A DNA stretch of 64,000 nt from an uncultured Sutterella sp. (GTDB lineage Bacteria > Pseudomonadota > Gammaproteobacteria > Burkholderiales > Burkholderiaceae_F), in NCBI GenBank assembly GCA_900542805.1, contig UQOW01000002.1, positions 48,959-112,958 on the forward strand, in the 5' to 3' direction. This document shows, in pieces, positions 46,684 to 55,465 of the stretch. How positions within the stretch are numbered: position 1 is the first letter of the stretch; the number at the start of each line of letters is the position of its first letter. Below the pieces are notes generated by a model. The model made no database searches. It was not told where the DNA came from and saw only the letters and a list, made by a program, of their open reading frames with translations. A program made the position numbers and the translations under genes.

Positions 46684-46768
46684 TGGTGCCCGGGACGGGA
46701 ATTGAACCCGTACGCCCGAAGGCTGCGGATTTTAAGTCCGCTACGTCTACCAATTTCGTCACCCGGGC
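46684..46768 (-). tRNA. tRNA-Leu (anticodon UAA)
   Basis: The minus strand folds as a complete class II tRNA. Acceptor arms are GCCCGGG and CCCGGGC, followed by an encoded CCA (46684-46686). The anticodon stem GCGGA/TCCGC holds the loop CTTAAAA with anticodon TAA. A long variable arm (AGCCTTCGGGCGT) and T arm ACGGG-TTCAATT-CCCGT complete it. Accessory genes with an integrase lie on the side of its 3' end, where tRNA-targeting integrases insert. Confidence 0.97.
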
Positions 46769-46908
46769 ATCAAGCGACAGGGCGCTCATTTTACACGAGT
46801 GGCGCCTGAATGTTTTGTCCGTTGATGTAAAATTTGCAATCCTCGGTGCAGGAACGTTTTCTGCACGAGGATGACCTAAAGTATGATGAAAGCGAGTAAA
46901 ATTTCACG

Positions 46909-48297
46909 ATGAATAGAAATTCACTCACTTTACGTTTCCGACGGATTGCCGCAGCCGGCGGCTTTTTGTGTCTGCTCGCCCAGCCTGCGTTTTCCCAAAG
47001 TACGGCTTTGGATTTTGCCTCGGCTCGAGTCCTGGCGCACACCCGAAGTGATCTCCTTCGAATCAGCGGAGCAGAAACCGCTCACCGCGAACACACGGCC
47101 GAAAGTCTTAAAAGTCTTCACGGACCCAAGGTAACTGCAGAATTTCGGCATCTTTGGGGCAATAAAGATGTCGATCTCGGAACCAAAACCATCAGCACCG
47201 GAATTCCGCAAATTCCGCCGATATCCGTTCCGCTGCAGTTTTCGCAGGACTTGTACGGACCGCGACTCATCGGGAGCGTGGAACTCCCGATTTACATGGG
47301 AGGCGCGATTTCCGCCAAAATCGCCGCATCCGAAGCCTCGGTGACCGAGTCACGCGAAGACGAACGCTCGGCACGAGATCGACTCGATATCGATTTAGCG
47401 CAAAAGTACTTCGGAGTTCAACTGGCTCGTTCCGTGCAAAACCTGCGTGAAGCAATGCTCTCGGAGCAAAACGAGGAACTCAATCGCGCCAAGCGCATGA
47501 ATCAAACCGGTTCGATCAGTCGTATCGAGGCGATGAGCGTGGCCGTTGATCGCGATAAAGCGGCACGCGAACTCATTGCCAGCGAAACCGATACCAAGAT
47601 TGCCGAAAGCGATTTGGCGCGACTTTTGCGGGAAGACAAAGTCACGCGCCTTACGACACCCCTATTTGTTTTGGCTCGCCCCATCGGTCCTCTTCAAACG
47701 TGGAAAGATAAGGCTTTTGCGATGAGCCCGGTGATTCGGGCCGTGCGCGCCAAGCGCAATCAGGCCGATCAGGGACTTAAAGCCGCTAAGGCTGCCTGGG
47801 CACCCCAGGTCTATGCCTTTGCACAAGGAAACGCAATTAAGCATTACTTGTCGGTTACCGAACCCGATTGGGTGGCCGGTATCGGCGTCAAATTCACGCT
47901 TTGGGACAATAAAGACCGTAATGAAAGTGTTGCTTCGGCACGCGCCCTAGTCGATAAGGCCACGGCCGGCATTGCCGAGGCAAGCAATCAAATCGAACAG
48001 GCTGTCGAGACGGCCTATCTAAGAACCCGTCAGACGCAAGATCAGTACAACTTGACGCTCTCGACGCTTGAACTGGCTCGTGAAAACCTGCGCTTAAGAG
48101 AAAGAGCATTTTCCGAAGGCCTTGCCACATCCACGGAAGTCAATGAAGCCCGTAATAAGCTTTTGAGTGCGGAAATCGCCCGACGCGTGAGCGCCTATCA
48201 GTTTGTCGTTTCCTGGGCCTCGCTCAATGCCGTCTGCGGTAGCAGCGAGACCTTTACCGAATCGCTCTCTTATACCGATAATTTTATTGAGAAGTAA
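46909..48297 (+). CDS. TolC-family outer membrane efflux protein
   Basis: 462 residues. Signal peptide (FRRIAAAGGFLCLLAQPAFS). Two similar halves of long coiled-coil helices (SVTESREDERSARDRLDIDLAQKYFGVQLARSVQNLREAM and KATAGIAEASNQIEQAVETAYLRTRQ) follow the OEP pattern. It forms the outer-membrane tunnel of a tripartite pump whose other parts follow directly (spacing 3 bp to the hlyD gene). Confidence 0.9.
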   Translation: MNRNSLTLRFRRIAAAGGFLCLLAQPAFSQSTALDFASARVLAHTRSDLLRISGAETAHREHTAESLKSLHGPKVTAEFRHLWGNKDVDLGTKTISTGIPQIPPISVPLQFSQDLYGPRLIGSVELPIYMGGAISAKIAASEASVTESREDERSARDRLDIDLAQKYFGVQLARSVQNLREAMLSEQNEELNRAKRMNQTGSISRIEAMSVAVDRDKAARELIASETDTKIAESDLARLLREDKVTRLTTPLFVLARPIGPLQTWKDKAFAMSPVIRAVRAKRNQADQGLKAAKAAWAPQVYAFAQGNAIKHYLSVTEPDWVAGIGVKFTLWDNKDRNESVASARALVDKATAGIAEASNQIEQAVETAYLRTRQTQDQYNLTLSTLELARENLRLRERAFSEGLATSTEVNEARNKLLSAEIARRVSAYQFVVSWASLNAVCGSSETFTESLSYTDNFIEK

Positions 48298-48300
48298 GCC

Positions 48301-49290
48301 ATGTTCGTTGCTCTCAAATCCCGTTTAAAGCCCCTTTTTATTGCGGCTCTCGTTTTGGCCGTTGCCCTGGTCTTGTATGGCCTTTGGAAGGCGGCCCATC
48401 CGACGCTTCCGCCTTTTCAGGGGCAGATGGAGGCCCGTGTCATTAATGTTTCGTCCAAGATTCCGGGGCGCATTGCCAAAGTCAATGTTCACGAAGGCGA
48501 CTCGGTTGTCCGCGATACCGTCCTTCTTGAGATTGAAATTCCGGAAATTACCGCCAAGCTCGGACAGGTCAAAGCTCAAAGCGCTGCCGCCGATGCCAAG
48601 TCGCGCCTCGTACACGAGGGTGTGCGGGCCGAACAGCTCAAAAGCGCCGAGGCGCAGTACGAGCGTGCTGCGGCTCAAGCAGAACTCGCGAAAAAGAGTT
48701 TTTCCCGCCTCGATGCCCTGTTTAAAGAAGGTCTTATTTCGGCGCAAAAGCACGATGAGGCGCGCGCCGCCCTTCAAAATGCCGTCAATGCGCGCATCGC
48801 CGCTAAGAGCCAATGGGATATGGCCGCCAACGGCGCTCGCGTCGATGAGAAGGTCGCAGCGGCAGCCTTAGCCGAACAAGCCCGCGAAGGCGTGGCCGAA
48901 GTCACGAGTTTAGCCTCCGAGGCCTTGGTTAAAGCCCCGCGCTCCGGCGAGGTTTCACGGATTGTCCTGGAGGCAGGTGAAGTGACCGGTGCCGGATTTC
49001 CTCTTGTGACCCTTGTGGATTTAAGCGATAGTTGGGCCGTCTTTAATATTCGCGAAGATGAAATGGCCGCTGTGAAGATGGGCGGCGTCTTTAAAGCCGA
49101 GATTCCGGCGTTAAATCGTAAAGACGTTGCCTTTACGGTCTACTACATCTCGCCGCGAGCCGACTACGCCACATGGCGCTCGACGAAACAATCCACCGGA
49201 TACGACATGCGCACGTTCGAAGTTCGAGCCAGGCCGACCGAAGAGGTCGAAGGACTTCGTCCCGGCATGAGCATTATCGTGCGTCGTTAA
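48301..49290 (+). CDS. HlyD-family membrane fusion protein
   Basis: 329 residues. An N-terminal membrane anchor (FIAALVLAVALVLYGLWKA) comes first. Then the lipoyl/beta-barrel start GQMEARVINVSSKIPGRIAKVNVHEGDSVVRDTVLLEIE, a helical hairpin (AEAQYERAAAQAELAKKSFSRLDALFKEGLISAQKHDEARAAL) and the closing VKAPRSGEVSRIVLEAGEVTGAGFPLVTLVD. It is a periplasmic adaptor between inner-membrane pump and TolC, of the YhiI/YbhG branch. Confidence 0.93.
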   Translation: MFVALKSRLKPLFIAALVLAVALVLYGLWKAAHPTLPPFQGQMEARVINVSSKIPGRIAKVNVHEGDSVVRDTVLLEIEIPEITAKLGQVKAQSAAADAKSRLVHEGVRAEQLKSAEAQYERAAAQAELAKKSFSRLDALFKEGLISAQKHDEARAALQNAVNARIAAKSQWDMAANGARVDEKVAAAALAEQAREGVAEVTSLASEALVKAPRSGEVSRIVLEAGEVTGAGFPLVTLVDLSDSWAVFNIREDEMAAVKMGGVFKAEIPALNRKDVAFTVYYISPRADYATWRSTKQSTGYDMRTFEVRARPTEEVEGLRPGMSIIVRR

Positions 49291-49297
49291 CGGCTCT

Positions 49298-51661
49298 ATG
49301 AGCGCCCTACGCGAAATTTATGATGCTGCTATCACGGAAGTCCGTGAGGCCGCTAAGCGTCCCGCTCTTCTTGTCACCGGGCTTTTGTGGCCCGTGATTA
49401 TTGCTTGTATCTTCGCCTCGATTTTTGCAGCAGGGCTGATGCGGAACATGCCCGTTGCCGTTGTGGATTTGGATAATTCGGTTTTAAGCCGCGAAGTTGT
49501 CACAACGCTTGAAAGTATTCCGTCCGTCGATCTTAAGCGCTATAAAAGCGTCAGCGAGGCCGTCCGAGACATGCGAGCCGGCCGTGTGTACGCCGGTGTT
49601 GTCATTCCGACCGATTGGGGTGCACACCTGGCGGCCCGAACCGGGGAAAGTGCCATCGAGCTTTCTTTTGCCAAAAGCTACTACGCCATTGCAACGACAC
49701 TTGAAATCGACATTAAAAGTGCGTTAAAGCAAAAGCTTTTTGAGATGCTTTCACCCTATTTGGCCGGGACTGCCGGAAGCCTTAAGGGCGCTCAAGGGGC
49801 GATTTCATCGCTCACGGCAGATATCTATGTGCCGGGAAACTCGAACTTTAACTACGCACCGTTCCTCTTAAGTACGCTTGTACCCTGTGTGTTTGCGCTC
49901 GGTATCGTTTTGACCATGGTCGGCGTCTTCGCGAGGGAATGGCGAGAAAAAACAGTTACTCAAGTTTTTGAGTCGACCTCGTCCGTTCGCTTAAAACTGA
50001 TCGGCAAGGCCCTCCCCTGGGTGCTCTTTTATAGTTTTTGCGCTGCGGGGTACGTGGCATGGTTTGCAGGCTTTTGTGAAAACCCCCCTGCCGGCAGCGT
50101 TCTTATTTGGCTCCTCGGGGGCGTGCTCCTCATTCTTTCGATGACGGCCTTTGCGTTTTCCTTTGTCGCCTGCTCGCCTTTCTGGCTCATTGCCATGTCC
50201 TGCGCCATTGCCTTTTGTGCACCGATTATTCCGTTTACCGGGTTTTCGTTCCCGTTAGACTCCATGGATGCCGTCGCGCAGCTTTTCGGGGAACTATTGC
50301 CTCTTACGTGGTTTTTCCGGGTTCAGGCGTCCCAATGGGTTCTCGGTAGCCCCGCATCCCATACGCTTTGGCTTCTTGCCGTGCAAAGCCTTTTTATTCT
50401 CGTTCCGCTTACGGTCGGTTTGATTGTCTTTCCGCTACGCGTCAAACGATGGATCGGCGAGGAGGCCCGGGCAGAGCCCGTTTCCGACAAGCCCCTTCCG
50501 ACAACGCTACTCGGACGGATTTTCGAAGGCGTCCGTCGCGGTATTTTTACGCCCGACACATGCATTATTTTCGTTTTGGCTCTGGCGCTTTATTGTTTTT
50601 TTTACGCATGGCCTTATATGCACCAGACGGTCACGGGCATTGAATGTGCCGTCGTGGACTTAGACCGTACGCCTGCATCGCGCGAAATCCTCTCGCGTTT
50701 TCGAAGTCTTCCGACGCTCAAAATCGTCGCCGAAGAAACCGATTTTTCCAGAGCACTTGACCTATATCAGCGTGAAAAGGTGAGCACCGTCATCACTATT
50801 CCGGTTGATTACGAAAAGCATACCTTGGCCGGCAAACCCGTCACAATCCCCGTGACGGTCAACGGCTTTTATGTCGTCAAAGCCCGTGCCGTACAGGCTG
50901 CCGTCCTTTCAGTGACACTCGACGAAGCACGAACGCCGCTTGCACGGAGTCTGAATCGCGCCGGCACATCCGTCGAAAGGCTTCAGCTTCTTTCCAACCC
51001 GCCGATTGTTCTGGCCGATCAAAATCTTTTTAACGCCATTGCCGGATACGCCAGTTACACGGTCCCCGTTGTCGGGCCCGTGATTATGCAGTCCGTGCTC
51101 TTTATGTGTATCGGCGTGACGTTGGGCGGGTGGCTTGCGCATCAACCCACGGACACCTACACACGGCAAATCCTTACGGACCGAAAAGCTTTTGCGTTAT
51201 GCATGACCGGATTTTTCGTTTTCGGCCTCTTTTGGTTTTGCTACGCCGAAGGCTTTGTGTTCTCATTGTTTGAATTTCCGACGATGGAAAACTTCGGCGC
51301 AACGCTCTTTGAGATGCTTCTCATGCTCCTCGGGGTTGTCGGGCTCGGCGCCGTCATCACACTTTCTTTCGGATCGAGCGCCTACTACTCGCAGTTTGTC
51401 GTGCCGACATCGGCTCCGGCCGTGTTCCTTTCCGGGGTCATTTACCCGACCCTGTGCTTCGGACCTTTGGCGCATGCCGTTTCGTTTTTCTTCCCGACAA
51501 CTCCGGGAATTCAGGCGATGGTGGCATTAAGCCAAAACGGAGCGGCACTTTCGGACGTTCTCCCTCACGTGGCGCATTCGATTGTTCTTGCCGTTTTGTA
51601 TTTAGGGCTTGCCGACGTCTTGCGCCGGCACGTTGCCAAACGCAAGGGGTTACTCACATAA
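49298..51661 (+). CDS. double ABC-2-type permease (two YhhJ/YbhS-like units fused)
   Basis: 787 residues consisting of two consecutive permease units (about 1-385 and 410-787). Each has one N-terminal membrane helix, a large periplasmic domain (beginning PVAVVDLDNSVLSREVVTTLESI and ECAVVDLDRTPASREILSRFRSL) and five or so C-terminal membrane segments. Both halves share the VVDLDxxxxSRE motif, proof of internal duplication. Such permeases normally need an ATPase (RbbA or YbhF type) from the same operon. None is encoded here, which is unusual. It exports an unknown substrate, possibly a cationic drug. Confidence 0.88.
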   Translation: MSALREIYDAAITEVREAAKRPALLVTGLLWPVIIACIFASIFAAGLMRNMPVAVVDLDNSVLSREVVTTLESIPSVDLKRYKSVSEAVRDMRAGRVYAGVVIPTDWGAHLAARTGESAIELSFAKSYYAIATTLEIDIKSALKQKLFEMLSPYLAGTAGSLKGAQGAISSLTADIYVPGNSNFNYAPFLLSTLVPCVFALGIVLTMVGVFAREWREKTVTQVFESTSSVRLKLIGKALPWVLFYSFCAAGYVAWFAGFCENPPAGSVLIWLLGGVLLILSMTAFAFSFVACSPFWLIAMSCAIAFCAPIIPFTGFSFPLDSMDAVAQLFGELLPLTWFFRVQASQWVLGSPASHTLWLLAVQSLFILVPLTVGLIVFPLRVKRWIGEEARAEPVSDKPLPTTLLGRIFEGVRRGIFTPDTCIIFVLALALYCFFYAWPYMHQTVTGIECAVVDLDRTPASREILSRFRSLPTLKIVAEETDFSRALDLYQREKVSTVITIPVDYEKHTLAGKPVTIPVTVNGFYVVKARAVQAAVLSVTLDEARTPLARSLNRAGTSVERLQLLSNPPIVLADQNLFNAIAGYASYTVPVVGPVIMQSVLFMCIGVTLGGWLAHQPTDTYTRQILTDRKAFALCMTGFFVFGLFWFCYAEGFVFSLFEFPTMENFGATLFEMLLMLLGVVGLGAVITLSFGSSAYYSQFVVPTSAPAVFLSGVIYPTLCFGPLAHAVSFFFPTTPGIQAMVALSQNGAALSDVLPHVAHSIVLAVLYLGLADVLRRHVAKRKGLLT

Positions 51662-52720
51662 ATGGTATCTAAAGGGCAACTTCTCGTCACAACTTATGAA
51701 GCCGGCGTAAGGCCGCCGTCCCTTTCCTGCACGCTCCGAAACATTCATGCCTCGCGCCTGTTTGATGCCGATCGAGATGCTTTTTTTACTCTCTATGCGC
51801 CCGCAGGACCCATCGGAGACGCGCACCTAAGGAACTTGTTTCTTGAGGCCTCGCTCGAGTATGTCACCCGTCACCCTGAAGCGACTGTCCGCGTTTCCGG
51901 CCACTTCGGACTCCGGGATCGAATGCGCCTTGATCTTATCGCAAAAGCCACGGGGATTGCTGTCACTATCCGTTCGGTTCCGTCTTTGCGGACGCTTCGA
52001 TTGATAACGGCTTCGGACCTTGTTTTCTCCTGTCAGTCACTGACCGAGGCCGTTGAAAAAGCCGGAAGTCTCGCAGATGCCGTGCCCGCGCAATTTTGGG
52101 AGCCTTGGTTTAAGGAATTTTTCTCCGAAGTGGTTCTTTCAGGCTTAAAAATCCGCAGCGAAACCCCGTTTTTTGATTTTTTGCGGGAAACGGCAGCCTA
52201 CACGGCTCAGCCCGTCAATTGGACGGCCGTAGCCAGAGCCGCCGGTATCAGTCAAGCGACGGCCTATCGCTGGAGCGAGGTTCTGGAAAGGCTCGCATTA
52301 ATTGACCTGATCGATTCGGTGGAATCGCAAGGAAAGCGGCGCATTGTCCGACGGGAAAAGCTCTATTGGACGGCACCGGGGTTGGCCCTTTGGCTGACCC
52401 GGGCCGATCTTTCGAACACCGAAGTCTTGAATCGCTACGTGGAAAACCTGCTTTATCTTGCGCTTAAAGACGCGTCCTCGGAAGGACGGTTTTCGTATGC
52501 TCTCGATACCAACAAGAAGGCTCTGCCGATTCTTCAAACCCTCGGAGGCGTGAAGTCCGCTTATTTTGTTACGCACGACGGCGCGTCACGAACCAGGGCG
52601 CTCTCAAGCGCTCGCGGTTACGCTAAACTCAAGGTGATTGATACGGCTTATGCCGTCAATTTGGATCATCTTTCGGTTTCGGACGCAGGCCTGAGAGTTT
52701 CCGCTCAACCCCTACTTTAA
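51662..52720 (+). CDS. DUF4143-like protein lacking a P-loop, with a helix-turn-helix
   Basis: 352 residues starting right after the permease stop. The middle part reads FFDFLRETAAYTAQPVNWTAVARAAGISQATAYRWSEVLERLALIDLI and KLYWTAPGLALWLTRADL, the winged-helix and following block characteristic of AAA/DUF4143 proteins. A degenerate nuclease-like end follows (YALDTNKKALPILQTLGG). The N-terminal Walker A and B segments of that family are not visible; residues 1-120 keep only a vague AAA outline. It may act as regulator or accessory of the efflux operon. Function unknown. Confidence 0.6.
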   Translation: MVSKGQLLVTTYEAGVRPPSLSCTLRNIHASRLFDADRDAFFTLYAPAGPIGDAHLRNLFLEASLEYVTRHPEATVRVSGHFGLRDRMRLDLIAKATGIAVTIRSVPSLRTLRLITASDLVFSCQSLTEAVEKAGSLADAVPAQFWEPWFKEFFSEVVLSGLKIRSETPFFDFLRETAAYTAQPVNWTAVARAAGISQATAYRWSEVLERLALIDLIDSVESQGKRRIVRREKLYWTAPGLALWLTRADLSNTEVLNRYVENLLYLALKDASSEGRFSYALDTNKKALPILQTLGGVKSAYFVTHDGASRTRALSSARGYAKLKVIDTAYAVNLDHLSVSDAGLRVSAQPLL

Positions 52721-52735
52721 GAGCTAAGACGCATT

Positions 52736-53056
52736 ATGCGTAAAACCTTTTTTCTTCTTACTGCTTTTTCATGCGCGCTTCTTGCCGTCGGATGCACCGG
52801 TCTACAAAGTGCACCGAGCAAGCTCACACAAGTCAACGAAAATGAGTTTACCTTGACGATAACCGACCCTTGGACGAGTTCTTACGGATTCTTTCGAGAT
52901 AAACAAATCCAAAAGGCGCGCGATGTTTGCGCCAAAAAGAATCTCGGGATGATGCCCCTCGATGCCACGACCGATGCCGAAGGCAAAGGCTACACCGGAA
53001 CGATTCGTTTCCGGTGCGTCGAAAAACTTCAGGGTCCGAACCTCGGCTGGTTCTAA
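52736..53056 (+). CDS. small lipoprotein, unknown function
   Basis: 106 residues. A type II signal peptide ends in the lipobox LAVGC, with Cys at residue 20. The mature part (TLTITDPWTSSYGFFRDKQIQKARDVCAKKNLGMMPLD) suggests a small soluble domain with two Cys. It follows the efflux operon in the same direction, converging on fabF. Confidence 0.7.
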   Translation: MRKTFFLLTAFSCALLAVGCTGLQSAPSKLTQVNENEFTLTITDPWTSSYGFFRDKQIQKARDVCAKKNLGMMPLDATTDAEGKGYTGTIRFRCVEKLQGPNLGWF

Positions 53057-53061
53057 GCGTC

Positions 53062-54294
53062 TTAAAGCTTACGGAAGATGAGCGTGCCGTTGGTGCCGCC
53101 GAATCCGAAATTGTTTTTCATCGCAACATTGACGGGCATCGACACGGGTTTTCCGGCGCAGACTCGGATCGGGCACTCGGGGTCCTGCTCCGTAAGATTT
53201 AAGGTCGCCGGGACGATTTGGTCGCGAATGGAAAGCACGGTAAAGACAGATTCCATGCCACCTGCTCCGCCGAGTGCGTGACCTGTGGCCCCTTTCGTGG
53301 AGGTGACAAGAAGTTTATCGGTTGCATCTCCGAACACGGAGCGTACGGCTTGCGCTTCACTCACGTCTCCCATGGGCGTCGATGTCCCGTGGGCGTTGAG
53401 CATGTCAACCTCTTGAGGAGCAATTCCGGCGTGTTTTAACGCAAGGCGCATGCAGGCCGCGGCTCCTTCGCTACGCGGGGCCGTAAAGTGATAGCCGTCG
53501 GAATTTAACCCGTATCCGATAATTTCGCAGTAAATCTTCGCTCCGCGAGAGACGGCGTGTTCGTATTCTTCCAAAACGAGCATACCCGCACCCTCGCCCA
53601 AAACGAATCCGTCGCGGGCGAGATCAAAGGGGCGGGACGCGCCCGTCGGGTCATCGTTACGTCGAGAAAGCGCACGAATGTTGTCAAAGCCGCCGAGTGA
53701 GGCCGGGTGGATGACACTTTCGGTGCCGCCTGCAACCATCACATCGGCATCATCGCGGGCAATGATCCAAGCAGCCTCGCCGATTGCGTGTAGGCCCGAC
53801 GTGCAGGCTGTCCCTATCGCTAAATTCGGACCTCTTAAGTGCCGCAAAATCGAAAGCTCCCCGGCCGTCGAATTGATAATCGAAACGGGGACGATAAAGG
53901 GAGAAAACTTTCTGGGCCCGCCGGTTAAAAAAGCCGCATAATCCCGACACTTGGTCGCAATGCCCCCGATTCCCGATCCTATGACGGTACCGGCTCGATT
54001 GCAGGATAAATCGTCGTCGCAAAACGTCAGTCCTGCGTCGTCAAGCGCCTCCATGGCGGCCGAAACGCCGTAAGCCGTGAAGGGCTCGAAACGCCGTCCG
54101 TCTTTCATGCCGAGGACCTTTGCGGCATCAAAGCCCTTGACTTGCGCGGCAATACGACAATTAAACGGGGTTGCATCGAACGATGTAATCGGAGCGATAC
54201 CGGATTTGCCGGCCAAAAGGGCCGACCAACTTTCCGAGACGGTATTACCGAGGGGGCTTACCAGACCCAAACCGGTCACAACGACACGACGCAT
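53062..54294 (-). CDS. fabF: beta-ketoacyl-ACP synthase II
   Basis: 410 residues. Condensing-enzyme catalytic triad: TACTSGLHAIGEA (nucleophile Cys, about 164), NAHGTSTPMGD (His) and KGATGHALGGAGG (His), then the NFGFGGTNGTLIF end. It elongates acyl-ACP with malonyl-ACP in the cytoplasm. It is the last gene of the fabD-fabG-acpP-fabF series. Confidence 0.97.
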   Translation of the reverse strand: MRRVVVTGLGLVSPLGNTVSESWSALLAGKSGIAPITSFDATPFNCRIAAQVKGFDAAKVLGMKDGRRFEPFTAYGVSAAMEALDDAGLTFCDDDLSCNRAGTVIGSGIGGIATKCRDYAAFLTGGPRKFSPFIVPVSIINSTAGELSILRHLRGPNLAIGTACTSGLHAIGEAAWIIARDDADVMVAGGTESVIHPASLGGFDNIRALSRRNDDPTGASRPFDLARDGFVLGEGAGMLVLEEYEHAVSRGAKIYCEIIGYGLNSDGYHFTAPRSEGAAACMRLALKHAGIAPQEVDMLNAHGTSTPMGDVSEAQAVRSVFGDATDKLLVTSTKGATGHALGGAGGMESVFTVLSIRDQIVPATLNLTEQDPECPIRVCAGKPVSMPVNVAMKNNFGFGGTNGTLIFRKL

Positions 54295-54320
54295 AACTCA
54301 ACTCCGTTAAAGTCACGAAA

Positions 54321-54344
54321 GGGCCTTAATTCAAGGCCCTTTTT
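54321..54344 (+). terminator. hairpin between acpP and fabF
   Basis: GGGCCTT-AATTC-AAGGCCC (54321-54339) with TTTTT on the plus-strand side. In the direction of the fab operon (minus) the tail is only TTTC, so it may be a weak attenuator or an RNA-stabilising stem for acpP. Confidence 0.6.
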
Positions 54345-54374
54345 GGGAGATACAAAAGCGTTGTGAGAGAAACT

Positions 54375-54614
54375 TTACGCTTTCTGATTGGCGCGAATGA
54401 AGTCAATTGCCTGCTGAACCGTGCGCAGGTTTTCCTGCTGCTCGTCGGGAATCTGGACCTTGAAGGCATCTTCCAGAGCCATCACGAGCTCAACGGTATC
54501 GAGACTGTCGGCTCCGAGATCTTCGATAAACGAAGCCTCATTTTTGATGTCTTCGACATCTTTTCCGAGCTGCTCGGCAATAATCTTTTTGACTTTCTGT
54601 TCCAAATCGTCCAT
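54375..54614 (-). CDS. acpP: acyl carrier protein
   Basis: 79 residues from MDDLEQKVKKIIAEQLGKD. The phosphopantetheine site is DSLDTVEL with Ser 37. Acidic, normal length. Eight further upstream codons are open but not conserved in ACPs. It carries fatty-acid intermediates and is a substrate for a phosphopantetheinyl transferase. Confidence 0.96.
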   Translation of the reverse strand: MDDLEQKVKKIIAEQLGKDVEDIKNEASFIEDLGADSLDTVELVMALEDAFKVQIPDEQQENLRTVQQAIDFIRANQKA

Positions 54615-54702
54615 TGATAGCTCCCAGACTAGGTTCAATTACAAGGTCCGCAACGAAAGCGGACCGTATGCATCATTAGAGTATAGCGATTGTATCAAGG
54701 TT

Positions 54703-55461
54703 TTAGTACCCCGTATACAATCCTCCGTTCGTATGAAGCACGGCTCCGGTGATGTAGGAAGCCGCGTCACTTGCGAAAAACAAAACCGCCTGCGCGATGT
54801 CCTCGGGTTTGCCGAAACGTTGCGCCGGAATCTCTTTTAAAAGCGTCTCACGCATGGCTTCGGGAATGGTCTTTGTCATATCCGTCTCGATAAAGCCCGG
54901 AGCCACGCAATTGACGGTGATCGAGCGTGCGGCCACTTCACGGGCGACCGACCGGCTCATAGCAATCAAACCGGCTTTGGCCGCTGCATAGTTCGCCTGA
55001 CCGGCGTTGCCCGTCACGCCCACAACAGACGCAAGATTGACAATGCGTCCGTATCGAGCACGCATCATCGGACGCAGCGCCGCCCGCACGAGGCGAAAGG
55101 CCCCCGTTAAATCCGCTTCCAAAACCGCATTCCAGTTTTCATCGGTCAGTCGCATGCTCAAGGCATCGCGCGTAATGCCGGCGTTATTGACGAGAATGTC
55201 GATCTTCCCTTCGTCCTTGACGATGGATTGAATCAGGGCATCGGCGGCCGTAGCGTCAGTGACGTCGAACATAACGCCTTTGCCGTTTCCTGCGAGCGCT
55301 TCGGTGATTTTTTGAGCGCCCCCTTCGGTTGTCGCCGTTCCGATGACGCGGGCACCGGCCTCGTTAAACATTTCAGCAATCGATTTGCCGATACCGCGAC
55401 TTGCGCCCGTGACTAGGACAACGCGACCTGCGAAGGCATCCGTTGAAAAGAGTGCTCCCAT
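54703..55461 (-). CDS. fabG: 3-oxoacyl-ACP reductase
   Basis: 252 residues from the ATG at 55461, with GGAG 8 nt upstream; the longer frame to 55557 runs into fabD. SDR motifs: LVTGASRGIGKSIA (NADPH), NNAGITRD, IVNLASVVGVTGNAGQANYAAAKAG (Ser, Tyr, Lys) and VAPGFIETDMT. It reduces 3-ketoacyl-ACP. The gene starts 4 bp after fabD. Confidence 0.96.
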   Translation of the reverse strand: MGALFSTDAFAGRVVLVTGASRGIGKSIAEMFNEAGARVIGTATTEGGAQKITEALAGNGKGVMFDVTDATAADALIQSIVKDEGKIDILVNNAGITRDALSMRLTDENWNAVLEADLTGAFRLVRAALRPMMRARYGRIVNLASVVGVTGNAGQANYAAAKAGLIAMSRSVAREVAARSITVNCVAPGFIETDMTKTIPEAMRETLLKEIPAQRFGKPEDIAQAVLFFASDAASYITGAVLHTNGGLYTGY

Positions 55462-55465
55462 GCGA

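Noticed and set aside
46684..46730. A second att copy of the tRNA-Leu 3' end left of the island
   Set aside because: I looked for a repeat of the 3' end in 29-46 kb by eye and found none.
46683..46874. A 63-codon plus-strand frame over the tRNA
   Set aside because: It is the antisense of the tRNA-Leu gene and has no support as a protein.
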